From Marmoricola sp. Leaf446 (lineage in GTDB: Bacteria > Actinomycetota > Actinomycetes > Propionibacteriales > Nocardioidaceae): a DNA stretch of 64,000 nt. A program made the translations under genes and the position numbers. The stretch lies in NCBI RefSeq assembly GCF_001424755.1, contig NZ_LMRF01000006.1, forward strand, positions 219,606 to 283,605. Reading direction: 5' to 3'. Position 1 is the first letter of the stretch; the number at the start of each line of letters is the position of its first letter. The notes beneath the pieces were generated by a model, which did no database searches, was not told the origin of the DNA, and was given only the letters and a program-made list of their open reading frames with translations. This document shows, one piece after another, positions 25,770 to 34,036 of this stretch.

Positions 25770-27482
25770 TCACGCATCCACCCGTGCGCGGCGCCGGCGC
25801 CAGGTCTGGACCAGGCCGGCCACCGCTCCGCCGAGCCCCACCACGACGTACGCCGCCCAGGCGACCGCCATCACGGCCCACCAGCCACGCGGGGGCGGGG
25901 CGGGCGTCACCGGCCCGAGGGCGAGCACCTGCAGCTCCGGCCCGTGGTGCACCACCCGCCCCGTGACCACCGGCGCCGCACCGGCACCGCGCTCGACCAC
26001 GACGAGGCCCACCCCCTCCTCACGGAGGGCGATCGCCCGCCCGCGCGGGTCCGCCTCCTCCAGGGCCCGCCCCACCCGCGCGGCCCGGGGGTCCTCCCCC
26101 GGCAGCTCGACGCCGTCGACCGAGAGCGCGTCGTCGGCGACCACGTCGATCCCGAGGTAACGACCGGTGGGGTCCAGGACCTTCCGGTCGCCGTTCCACG
26201 CGGGCTGCCGGTAGCTCGAGAACGGCAGCAGCACCGCGTCGCCGTCCTGCCTCGACGCCACCGCGTCCCGCACGGCCTCCCGAGCCACGGCGTGGTCCGG
26301 CGGGTAGTCGGTGGGCACCAGGCGACCGCCCGCGCCCCAGGCGACGCCGGGGAGCAGCGCGATCGGGAGCAGCGCCACGACGACGCCCGCCCCCGGCCTC
26401 GCCGGCCGGGGCAGGACCTGGACGAGCCGGCCGGCACCCTCGCCGACCAGCAGCGCCAGCACCGGCGCCGTCAGCGCCAGCAGCCGGGTGGTGTCCCGCA
26501 CCAGGCCGCCACCCGGCACCGTCGCGGCGAGCCAGCCCACGGCCCCCGGCGCCGCCCACGACAGCACCGCGACCGCCCAGCCCAGCACGGCGCAGGCCGC
26601 CAGACCCGCTGCGGCGCGACCCCCCAGGTGCCTCCGCAGGCCGGCGACGCCGAGCGCGGCCAGGCCGACCAGCACGACCAACGCCAGCCAGCCCAGGGCG
26701 CCGGTCCGGGCGTCGGGCACGACCTCGGCGTTCCAGATCCCGCCCAGCGTGAGCGCCGCGAGGGGACCGGGCACGGCGCCCTCGTCGTGCAGGGCGAACT
26801 GCGCCGCACCGCCGGCGTCGGAGGTCGCGACCCCCACGTGCAGCAACCCGGACGCCAGCCACGGCGCGTTCGCGAGCACCACCACCACCACGACGTACGC
26901 CGCGCGGCGGACCCGCAGCACGAGCGCCAGCACCACGGCCAGGACCGCCAGCACCACCCCGGTGCTGGCCGACAGGCTCCCCAGGGGCAGCAGCCACAGC
27001 AGCCGCAGGGGCAGCCGACCGTCGCGGCGCCAGGACCGGAGCGCGAGCACCACCCACGGCGCCACCGCGTAGCCGACCAGCACGGGCCAGTGACCCATGG
27101 TCAGCCGCTCCACCACGAACGGATTCCACAGGTAGACCGAGGCCGTCACGAGGCGCACCACCACCGACGGGCGGGCGAGCCTCGCGACCCCGGTCCCGGC
27201 GCCGAGGAGGCAGCCGAGCAGCACGACCTTCTGGAGCAGCGCCCCGGGCACGACCTCGTCGAGCACGGCCACGACCGCGTCCGACGGGACGGCCCTCGGG
27301 AGGGCCGAGCCGACACCGAGCGCGTCGCGCGTCAGGGCCAGGTCGGGCACCCACACCATGTCGTAGGTCAGCACGAAGCCGGGCGAGAGCACCGGTCCCA
27401 GCAGCAGCACCGACAGCAGGACGACCCACAGGTCCGGCAGCAGCGTGCGGCTCCGGGCGCCGGCGTGCGGGTGGGTCGCCAT
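25770..27482 (-). CDS. Multi-spanning membrane protein, GT-C-like, unknown function
   Basis: 570-aa protein with 11-13 hydrophobic segments and an extracytoplasmic part near residues 395-525. Landmarks: GFVLTYDMVWVPDLALTRDA after the first helix (acidic Asp41, Asp47), YLWNPFVVERLTMGHWPVLV, and WNGDRKVLDPTGRYLGIDVV. Proteins of this design sit next to GT4 transferases and flippases in actinobacterial glycan loci. The first-loop acids and YLWNP suggest a GT-C relative, but no family is firmly recognised. ATG at 27482, divergent from the flippase with 79 bp between. Confidence 0.7.
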   Translation of the reverse strand: MATHPHAGARSRTLLPDLWVVLLSVLLLGPVLSPGFVLTYDMVWVPDLALTRDALGVGSALPRAVPSDAVVAVLDEVVPGALLQKVVLLGCLLGAGTGVARLARPSVVVRLVTASVYLWNPFVVERLTMGHWPVLVGYAVAPWVVLALRSWRRDGRLPLRLLWLLPLGSLSASTGVVLAVLAVVLALVLRVRRAAYVVVVVVLANAPWLASGLLHVGVATSDAGGAAQFALHDEGAVPGPLAALTLGGIWNAEVVPDARTGALGWLALVVLVGLAALGVAGLRRHLGGRAAAGLAACAVLGWAVAVLSWAAPGAVGWLAATVPGGGLVRDTTRLLALTAPVLALLVGEGAGRLVQVLPRPARPGAGVVVALLPIALLPGVAWGAGGRLVPTDYPPDHAVAREAVRDAVASRQDGDAVLLPFSSYRQPAWNGDRKVLDPTGRYLGIDVVADDALSVDGVELPGEDPRAARVGRALEEADPRGRAIALREEGVGLVVVERGAGAAPVVTGRVVHHGPELQVLALGPVTPAPPPRGWWAVMAVAWAAYVVVGLGGAVAGLVQTWRRRRARVDA

Positions 27483-27561
27483 GGCTCACCTCCTGCCGTG
27501 CGGTCGAGCAGATCCAACCACCTACACCGCGACCGGACGTGCCCCCCGTAGTCTCGACCGG

Positions 27562-28833
27562 GTGACCGAGCAGCCCGAGCCCCGGGACGACTGGACCCGC
27601 GGGGGCAGCGTCATCGCCGTGGCCATGGCGGTCATGAACGTCACCACCTACGGCTACACGATCCTGGCGGCGCGGCTGCTCGGCCCGGGCAGCTACGGCG
27701 CCTTCGCCGCGGTGATGGGCCTGCTGCTGGTGCTCGGGGTGCTGCAGCTCGGGCTGCAGACCGTGGGCGCACGCCGCATCGCCGCCCACCCCGAGAGCGT
27801 CGGCGAGGTCGAGCGCGCCCTGCTGCGGGTGGCGGTCGGGACGGCGGCGGTGCTGGCGCTGCTGTGCCTGCTGCTCTCCCCCGTCCTGGACCGGTTGCTC
27901 AACCTCGACAGCGTGCCGACGGCGGTGCTCGTCGCGTTCACCGTGCTGCCGATGACGCTGATGGGGGCGCAGGCCGGGATCCTCCAGGGCGAGCGGCGGT
28001 GGCGCGCGCTCGCCGCCCTTTACCTCGCCGCCGGGGTCTCCCGGCTGCTGGTGGGCGGCGCGCTGCTGGCGTGGCGCCCCACCGAGACGGTCGCCGTCCT
28101 CGCCGTGCTGATCGCGTTCTTCGCCCCGGTCGCCGTCGGGTGGTGGGCGCTGCGCCGCTCCTCGCCGCACCGCCGCGGGCCCGTCACCGGGCACCACGAC
28201 GAGCGGAGCATCCTGGGCGAGACGTTCCGCAACTCCCACGCGCTGCTGGCCTTCTTCGCCCTGTCCAACGCCGACGTGATCGTGGCGCGCGACGTGCTCG
28301 GCGACCACCAGTCGGGCCTGTACGCCGGCGGCCTGATCCTGGTCAAGGCGGTGCTGTTCCTGCCGCAGTTCGTGGTGATCGTGGCGTTCCCCTCGATGTC
28401 GGACAGCGAGAACCGCCGGGGAGCCCTGGTGCGGAGCATCGCGCTCGTCCTCGCACTGGGGGTCGTCAGCACCCTCGGGGCCTGGCTGCTGAGCGGGCTG
28501 GCCCTGGTCTTCGTCGGTGGACCGGAGTACGCCGAGATCCGCGACCAGCTGTGGCTGTTCGCGATCCTCGGCACCGTGCTCTCGGTGGTGCAGCTGCTCG
28601 TCTACAGCGTGGTCGCCCGGCAGTCGCGCTGGTCGGTCTACTTCGTGTGGGCCGGCCTGCTCGCCCTGGTCGTGGCCACCCGCGGGGTCGACGACGCCAC
28701 CGGGCTGGCCGTCGTGGTCACGCTGATCGACACCGCCGTCCTCGTGGCGCTGCTGGTGACCAGCCTGCACCGGCTGCGACCCGGCGCCCCGGAGTCGCGC
28801 GACCGCACGGCGACGCCGGCCGCTTCGGCCTGA
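27562..28833 (+). CDS. Oligosaccharide flippase / polysaccharide biosynthesis protein (MOP superfamily)
   Basis: 423-aa membrane protein with about 12 helices, of the Wzx-like MOP flippase group that moves lipid-linked glycan across the membrane. Seen: the N-terminal VIAVAMAVMNVTTYGYTILA then RLLGPGSYGAFAAVMGLLLV (the common LGP.YG motif), ADVIVARDVLGDHQSGLYAG and MSDSENRRGALVRSIALVLA in the second half. GTG at 27562. Last gene of the envelope block, convergent with polA. Confidence 0.85.
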   Translation: MTEQPEPRDDWTRGGSVIAVAMAVMNVTTYGYTILAARLLGPGSYGAFAAVMGLLLVLGVLQLGLQTVGARRIAAHPESVGEVERALLRVAVGTAAVLALLCLLLSPVLDRLLNLDSVPTAVLVAFTVLPMTLMGAQAGILQGERRWRALAALYLAAGVSRLLVGGALLAWRPTETVAVLAVLIAFFAPVAVGWWALRRSSPHRRGPVTGHHDERSILGETFRNSHALLAFFALSNADVIVARDVLGDHQSGLYAGGLILVKAVLFLPQFVVIVAFPSMSDSENRRGALVRSIALVLALGVVSTLGAWLLSGLALVFVGGPEYAEIRDQLWLFAILGTVLSVVQLLVYSVVARQSRWSVYFVWAGLLALVVATRGVDDATGLAVVVTLIDTAVLVALLVTSLHRLRPGAPESRDRTATPAASA

Positions 28834-28861
28834 CCTGCTGCGGCAGGGACCCTGCGGGGTC
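28834..28861. terminator. Twin hairpins between convergent flippase and polA
   Basis: Two adjacent hairpins with the same TGCG loop: CCTGC/GCAGG (28834-28847) and GACCC/GGGTC (28848-28861). They fill the 26-bp gap between the two stop codons and could end transcription both ways. Stems are only 5 bp each. Confidence 0.4.
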
Positions 28862-31559
28862 AGTGGGCGGCGTCGTGCCAGCTGTGGCCGGTGCCGACCG
28901 AGACGTCCAGCGGCACGCTGAGCTCGGCGGCAGCGCCCATCTCGCGGCGCACCAGGTCCTCGAGCTGCTCGCGCTCCCCCTCGGCCACCTCGAAGACGAG
29001 CTCGTCGTGCACCTGCAGCAGCATCCGCGAGGCCAGGCCCTGGCGGGTCAGCTCGCGGTCCACCCCGAGCATGGCCACCTTGATGAGGTCGGCCGCCGAC
29101 CCCTGGATGGGGGCGTTCAGCGCCATCCGCTCGGCCATCTCGCGTCGCTGACGGTTGTCGCTGGTGAGGTCGGGCAGGTAGCGGCGCCGACCGAGGATCG
29201 TCTCGGTGAAGCCGGAGCGGCGCGCCTCGTCGACGATGCCGCCGAGGTAGTCCCGCACCCCGCCGAAGGTCTCGAAGTACTCGTCCATCAGCCCGCGCGC
29301 CTCGCTGGTGTCGATGCGCAGCTGCTGGGAGAGCCCGAAGGCCGACAGGCCGTAGGCCAGGCCGTAGTTCATCGCCTTGATCTTGGCCCGCATCTGCGAG
29401 GTGACCTCGGCGGGCTCGACGTCGAAGACCCGCGCCGCGGTCACCGAGTGGAAGTCGTGGCCCGAGCGGAAGGCCTCGGTCAGCGCGACGTCCTCGGAGA
29501 GGTGCGCCATGATCCGCATCTCGATCTGGGAGTAGTCGGCCGTCAGCAGCTCCGAGAAGCCCGGGCCCACCACGAACCCCTCACGGATGCGGCGGCCGGC
29601 CTCGGTGCGGATCGGGATGTTCTGCAGGTTGGGGTCGGTGCTCGAGAGCCGGCCGGTGGCGGCGATCAGCTGGTTGAAGGTGGTGTGGATGCGGCCGTCG
29701 TCGGCGACCGTCTTGAGCAGCCCCTCGACGGTCTGTCGCAGCCGGATCACGTCGCGGTGGCGAAGCAGGTGCTGGAGGAACGGGTGCTCGGTCTTCTCGA
29801 ACAGGCCCTGGAGCGCGTCGGCGTCGGTGGTCCAGCCGGTCTTGGTGCGCTTGGTCTTGGGCATGTCGAGCTCGTCGAAGAGCACGACCTGCAGCTGCTT
29901 GGGCGAGCCGAGGTTGATCTCCTTGCCGATCACCTCGTAGGCGTCGTCGGCGGCCTCGCGCACCCCGGCCGCGAACTCCTGCTCCAGGCCGTCGAGCAGG
30001 TCGCGGTCCACGGCGATGCCGACCTGCTCGAGCCGGGCCAGCACGCCGATCAGCGGCAGCTCGACGTCGGAGAGCAACCGGGTGCCACCCCGGTCCTCCA
30101 GCTCCTCGTCGAGGGCGGCCGCGAGGTCGAGCACCGCGCTCGCGTGCAGCATCGCGGTCTGCGAGGCCTCGTCGGCGGTGTCGTCGTCGAGGCCCTCCAG
30201 GCTCAGCTGGCCGTCGTCGACCGCGCCCTGGCGCAGCTCGCGCTTGAGGTAGCGCACGGTCAGGTCGGCCAGGTCGTAGGAGCGCTGGTCGGGGCGGGCG
30301 AGGTAGGCCGACAGCGCGGTGTCGCGCTCGAGGCCCTCGAGCAGCCAGCCGCGGGCGGTCAGCGCCAGGATCGGGCCCTTGGCGTCGTGCAGCACCTTGG
30401 GGTACGCCGGGTCGCCCAGCCAGGTCGTCAGGGCGGCGTCGTCCTCGGGGGTCAGCGTCGCCACGACGACGTGCGCGGCACTGCCCGACCCCGTGGCCAG
30501 GGCCAGTGCGAGCACCTCGCCGGTGCCCGAGCGCCAGCTGCCCTCGACGTGCACGCCGACCCGGTCGCCGCCCTGGGCGTGCGCGCCCAGCCAGTCGGCC
30601 ACCTGACCGGGCTCGAGCCGGGTGCCGTCGAGCTCGAACCCGGACCCGTCGATCTCCTCCGGCGAGGAGAGCGTCTCGAAGAGCCGGTCGCGCAGCACCC
30701 GGAACTCCAGGCTGTCGAAGAGCGTGTGGACCTGCTGGCGGTCCCACGGGCGCAGCGCGAGCTCGTCGGGCGCCAGCGGCAGGTCGAGGTCGGTGACCAG
30801 GGCGTTGAGCTGGCGGTTGCGCATCACCTGGCCGAGGTGCTCGCGCAGCGCCTCACCCTTCTTGCCGGTGATCTCGTCGGCCCGGGCGATGACGTTGTCG
30901 AGGCCGTCGTAGAGGTTGATCCACTTGGCGGCGAAGCCCGCACCCACGCCCGGGACGCCCGGGAGGTTGTCGGAGGTCTCCCCTACCAGCGCGGCCAGCT
31001 CGGGGTAGCGGCTCGGCGGGACCTTGTACTTCTCCTCCACCGCCGCCGGGGTCATGCGCTTCATCTCCGACACCCCGCGCATCGGGTAGATCACGGTGGT
31101 GCGCTCGTTGACCAGCTGGAAGGAGTCGCGGTCGCCGGAGCAGATCAGGACGTCGAAGTCATCGGCGACGGCCTGGGTCGCCAGGGTGCCGATCACGTCG
31201 TCGGCCTCGAAGCCGGGCTTCTCGACGAACGGCACGTTGAGGGCGTCGAGCACCTCCTTGATCAGCCCGACCTGACCGGAGAACTCGCTCGGCGAGGTCG
31301 CCCGGTTGGCCTTGTACTCGGCGTACTCCGCGGCGCGGAAGGTCTCGCGGGAGACGTCGAAGGCGACGGCGAGGTGCGTGGGCTCCTCGTCGCGGAGCAC
31401 GTTGATGAGCATCGCGGTGAAGCCGTAGACCGCGTTGGTGTGCTGCCCCGTCGTGGTCGAGAAGTTCTCCACCGGCAGCGCGTAGAACGCCCGGTAGGCC
31501 AGCGAGTGCCCGTCGAGGAGGAGCAGGCGCGGACGTTGGATCGGTGCTGACTCGGCCAC
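28860..31559 (-). CDS. polA: DNA polymerase I
   Basis: 899-aa Pol I for gap filling and Okazaki-fragment processing. The N-terminal 5' nuclease domain (residues 1-300) has LLLDGHSLAYRAFYALP and FEADDVIGTLA plus CSGDRDSFQLV. The middle domain lacks the DxE of an active 3'-5' exonuclease: the matching strand reads VGVHVEGSW. The polymerase domain has motif A LLTADYSQIEMRIMAHLSED, motif B RAKIKAMNYGLAYG and motif C LQVHDELVFE. Position 732 is Tyr where E. coli has Phe762. GTG at 31559. A GNAT gene lies 74 bp upstream on the same strand. Confidence 0.96.
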   Translation of the reverse strand: MAESAPIQRPRLLLLDGHSLAYRAFYALPVENFSTTTGQHTNAVYGFTAMLINVLRDEEPTHLAVAFDVSRETFRAAEYAEYKANRATSPSEFSGQVGLIKEVLDALNVPFVEKPGFEADDVIGTLATQAVADDFDVLICSGDRDSFQLVNERTTVIYPMRGVSEMKRMTPAAVEEKYKVPPSRYPELAALVGETSDNLPGVPGVGAGFAAKWINLYDGLDNVIARADEITGKKGEALREHLGQVMRNRQLNALVTDLDLPLAPDELALRPWDRQQVHTLFDSLEFRVLRDRLFETLSSPEEIDGSGFELDGTRLEPGQVADWLGAHAQGGDRVGVHVEGSWRSGTGEVLALALATGSGSAAHVVVATLTPEDDAALTTWLGDPAYPKVLHDAKGPILALTARGWLLEGLERDTALSAYLARPDQRSYDLADLTVRYLKRELRQGAVDDGQLSLEGLDDDTADEASQTAMLHASAVLDLAAALDEELEDRGGTRLLSDVELPLIGVLARLEQVGIAVDRDLLDGLEQEFAAGVREAADDAYEVIGKEINLGSPKQLQVVLFDELDMPKTKRTKTGWTTDADALQGLFEKTEHPFLQHLLRHRDVIRLRQTVEGLLKTVADDGRIHTTFNQLIAATGRLSSTDPNLQNIPIRTEAGRRIREGFVVGPGFSELLTADYSQIEMRIMAHLSEDVALTEAFRSGHDFHSVTAARVFDVEPAEVTSQMRAKIKAMNYGLAYGLSAFGLSQQLRIDTSEARGLMDEYFETFGGVRDYLGGIVDEARRSGFTETILGRRRYLPDLTSDNRQRREMAERMALNAPIQGSAADLIKVAMLGVDRELTRQGLASRMLLQVHDELVFEVAEGEREQLEDLVRREMGAAAELSVPLDVSVGTGHSWHDAAH

Positions 31560-31633
31560 GCGCCGACCCTAACCCGCCGCACCGACAGCGCCCGGGGCGG
31601 TGGCCCGCGGCCGCGGGACCCCGGGAGGAGGGG

Positions 31634-32203
31634 TCAGGCCCCGGCCTGGCGGCGTCGTGCCGTACGACGCTGGGCCAGCACCTCGACGAGGTGACGGTTG
31701 CTCCCGGCGGCGCTCCGGGCCCGCTCGACCGAGAGCTTCTTGCGCAGCGCGGCGGTACTGGCCAGGCGGACGGTCGCGACCGTGCCGAGCCCCAGCCGCG
31801 CGAGGAACCGGTTGGTCTCGCGGCTGCCGTCGGTGAAGGCGCTCATCTGCTCCACGCCCTTCTCCTCGGCCCAGGAGACCGCGGCCTCCATCAGCGCGTG
31901 GGCGTAGCCGTGCCGGCGGTGGCTCGGGGCGACCACCAGGTAGGAGGTGTGCACCGCGTGGTCGAGCGAGAGCGGCGAGATCGGGCCGCGCGCGAGGAAG
32001 AGCGCCGCGACGATCCGGTCGTCGCCCTCGGCCACGAGGAGCATGGCCTCGGGGTCGGCGGCGGTGTTGGCCAGCGCCTGCACCGCGTCGCGGCGCGCCT
32101 GGTCGTCGGCCTCCCCGGTCCGCGTCGTCTCGGCCCACAGCTGCAGCAGCAGGTCGGCGTCGGACGGCGTGGCCTCGCGGATGACGGGCGCGAGACGCGG
32201 CAT
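31634..32203 (-). CDS. GNAT family N-acetyltransferase
   Basis: 189-aa GNAT fold protein. It begins APVIREATPSDADLLLQLWA, and the acetyl-CoA-binding motif A is TSYLVVAPSHRRHGYAHALM (residues 87-106, with the R/Q-x-x-G-x-G/A loop as RRHGYA). It continues to FLARLGLG. The C-terminal 40 residues are basic (ending AQRRTARRRQAGA), which might contact nucleic acid or ribosome. The substrate is unknown. ATG at 32203. It may share a transcript with polA. Confidence 0.82.
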   Translation of the reverse strand: MPRLAPVIREATPSDADLLLQLWAETTRTGEADDQARRDAVQALANTAADPEAMLLVAEGDDRIVAALFLARGPISPLSLDHAVHTSYLVVAPSHRRHGYAHALMEAAVSWAEEKGVEQMSAFTDGSRETNRFLARLGLGTVATVRLASTAALRKKLSVERARSAAGSNRHLVEVLAQRRTARRRQAGA

Positions 32204-32305
32204 GGGACCTCCGTGGCGGGACTGCCGTTCGTGGCGACCACGCGCGGCGGAGAGGGACGGTGAGAGACTAGCCCGCCTCGTAGTTCACTCGTAAAGGAGT
32301 TCGGA

Positions 32306-33073
32306 GTGTTCCCCGGCTTCGGCACGCTCGTCAACGCCACGACGGTGCTCCTGGGGGCCCTCGTCGGCACGCTGGTCGGGCACCGCCTGCCCGAGCGGAC
32401 CCGCACGGTGGTCACCGACGGGCTGGGCCTGGTGACGCTCCTGATCGCGGGCACCTCGGCGGCGGCTGTCGGCGACGAGGTGCTCTCCGACGCGGTCGGC
32501 GGGGCCGCCCCGATGCTGATCGTCCTGGGCTCGGTCCTGGTCGGGGGCATCGTGGGCTCGCTGCTGCGGCTCGAGGACCGCATCGAGGCCCTGGGTGGCG
32601 TGCTCCAGCGGGCCGCCGTGCGCCGCGTGGCCCGGTCCGGCGCGCCGGCCGACGCCGCCGCGCGGGAGCGCTTCGTGCAGGGCTTCGTGGTCAGCTCCCT
32701 CGTCTTCTGCGTGGGGCCGCTGACCATCCTGGGGTCGATCAACGAGGGGCTGGGCAACGGCGCCGACCAGCTGCTGCTCAAGAGCGCGCTGGACGGCTTC
32801 GCCTCGATCGCGTTCGCGGCGTCCTTCGGCTGGGGCGTCGGCGCGAGCGTGGTCTCGCTGGTGGCGATCCAGGGCGGGCTGACCGCGCTCGGGGCGGGGC
32901 TCGGCAGCTTCGTGCCCGACCCCCACCTCGCCGCGCTCACCGCGACGGGAGGGCTGCTGCTGGTCGGCGTCGCGCTGCGGCTGCTCGACGTCAAGCAGGT
33001 CAAGGTCGCCGACCTGCTGCCAGCGCTGGTGGTGGCACCGCTGCTCACCGCCCTGGTCGTCGCCCTGCGCTGA
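32306..33073 (+). CDS. DUF554 family membrane protein (YqgA/YdfK-like)
   Basis: 255-aa integral membrane protein with about seven helices. Family landmarks: GFGTLVNATTVLLGALVGTL at the N-terminus, VLGSVLVGGIVGSLLRLEDR, FVVSSLVFCVGPLTILGSIN (the diagnostic F-C-VGPL-I-GS core) and LLLKSALDGFASIAFAAS. Proposed transporter or channel, function unproven. GTG at 32306 preceded by AAAGGAG. Divergent from the GNAT gene. Confidence 0.88.
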   Translation: MFPGFGTLVNATTVLLGALVGTLVGHRLPERTRTVVTDGLGLVTLLIAGTSAAAVGDEVLSDAVGGAAPMLIVLGSVLVGGIVGSLLRLEDRIEALGGVLQRAAVRRVARSGAPADAAARERFVQGFVVSSLVFCVGPLTILGSINEGLGNGADQLLLKSALDGFASIAFAASFGWGVGASVVSLVAIQGGLTALGAGLGSFVPDPHLAALTATGGLLLVGVALRLLDVKQVKVADLLPALVVAPLLTALVVALR

Positions 33074-33110
33074 GGCCCTGCGGCGAGGCCCTGCGGCGAG
33101 GCCCTGTGGC
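33072..33110. repeat. 13-bp tandem repeat, three units
   Basis: GAGGCCCTGCGGC at 33072-33084 and 33085-33097, then GAGGCCCTGTGGC at 33098-33110, with a decayed fourth unit following. It begins in the stop codon of the DUF554 gene and fills most of the gap to the convergent PdtaR gene. Probably replication slippage. Confidence 0.7.
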
Positions 33111-33134
33111 GAGGCCCGCCGCCGAGGGGGTCGC

Positions 33135-33773
33135 TCAGTCGCCGGTCGGGGCGTCGCCGCCGCCGACCGCAGGACCGTGGGTGACCACGCCCTCGGCGAC
33201 CTGGCGCATCGACAGCCGCAGGTCCATCGCGGTCTTCTGGATCCAGCGGAACGACTCGGGCTCGCTCAGGCCGAGGCTCTCCTGGAGCACGCCCTTGGCG
33301 CGGTCGACGACCTTGCGGGTCTCCAGCCGCTCGGTGAGGTCGGCGACCTCGGACTCCACCTGGCGCAGCTCGGCGAAGCGGCTCATCGCCATCTCCACGG
33401 CGGGCACGAGGTCGCCCTGGTCGAAGGGCTTGACGAGGTAGGCCATCGCGCCCGCGTCGCGAGCGCGCTCGACCAGGTCGCGCTGGCTGAAGGCGGTCAG
33501 GATCACCACCGGGGCGATGCGCGCCCGGGCGATCTGCTCGGCAGCCGCGATGCCGTCCAGCCGCGGCATCTTCACGTCGAGGATGACCAGGTCGGGACGC
33601 AGCTCGGTGGCGAGCGCGACGGCCTTCTCCCCGTCCTCGGCCTGGCCGACGACGGCGTACCCCTCCTCGTCGAGCATCTCGGCGAGGTCCATCCGGATCA
33701 GGGCCTCGTCCTCGGCGATGACGACCCGCGGTCGGCCGGTCGTCGCCGTGGGCACCCCGCTCTGCTCGGTCAC
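33135..33773 (-). CDS. pdtaR: ANTAR-domain response regulator (PdtaR family)
   Basis: 212-aa regulator with an N-terminal receiver domain (residues 15-130): acidic Glu21/Asp22 in VVIAEDEALIRMDL, phospho-acceptor Asp66 in LVILDVKMPRLDG, and Lys in MAYLVKPFDQ. The C-terminal ANTAR RNA-binding domain follows (about 140-200: RLETRKVVDRAKGVLQESLG and SFRWIQKTAMDLRLSM). ANTAR proteins act as antiterminators by binding paired hairpins in mRNA leaders. M. tuberculosis PdtaR (Rv1626) has the same design and the same neighbourhood (polA, pyk). Its sensor kinase (PdtaS-type) is not in the window. GTG at 33773. Confidence 0.9.
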   Translation of the reverse strand: MTEQSGVPTATTGRPRVVIAEDEALIRMDLAEMLDEEGYAVVGQAEDGEKAVALATELRPDLVILDVKMPRLDGIAAAEQIARARIAPVVILTAFSQRDLVERARDAGAMAYLVKPFDQGDLVPAVEMAMSRFAELRQVESEVADLTERLETRKVVDRAKGVLQESLGLSEPESFRWIQKTAMDLRLSMRQVAEGVVTHGPAVGGGDAPTGD

Positions 33774-34036
33774 GGCACGAGGCTAGCCGTCGTGGACCAG
33801 ACCGGTCACGAGGACCCGTGGACCACCTCCGGCCTGCAGGATCATCCTGGACCCGCTCCAGGGGGTGCCTGGACGACGCCGGAAGGAAACAGTCCGGTAA
33901 CGGCCGTGCCGCAGGCTCCACGTGACGGTGCTGGAGATCACCCCACGCCCTATGCTCACCCCCGCAGCCGAGTCGTCTGCCGGCCCGGCTCGCGCCGGGT
34001 GCCCAGACGCCCGGACCCTTTGCTGAATGGAGGACC

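Noticed and set aside
16381-28833. Prophage or integrated plasmid
   Set aside because: No integrase, phage structural gene, attachment repeats or tRNA target at the borders; the base composition looks like its neighbours.
27864-31550. 1228-codon plus-strand frame across flippase and polA
   Set aside because: It crosses two certain genes in other frames and shows only shadow composition.
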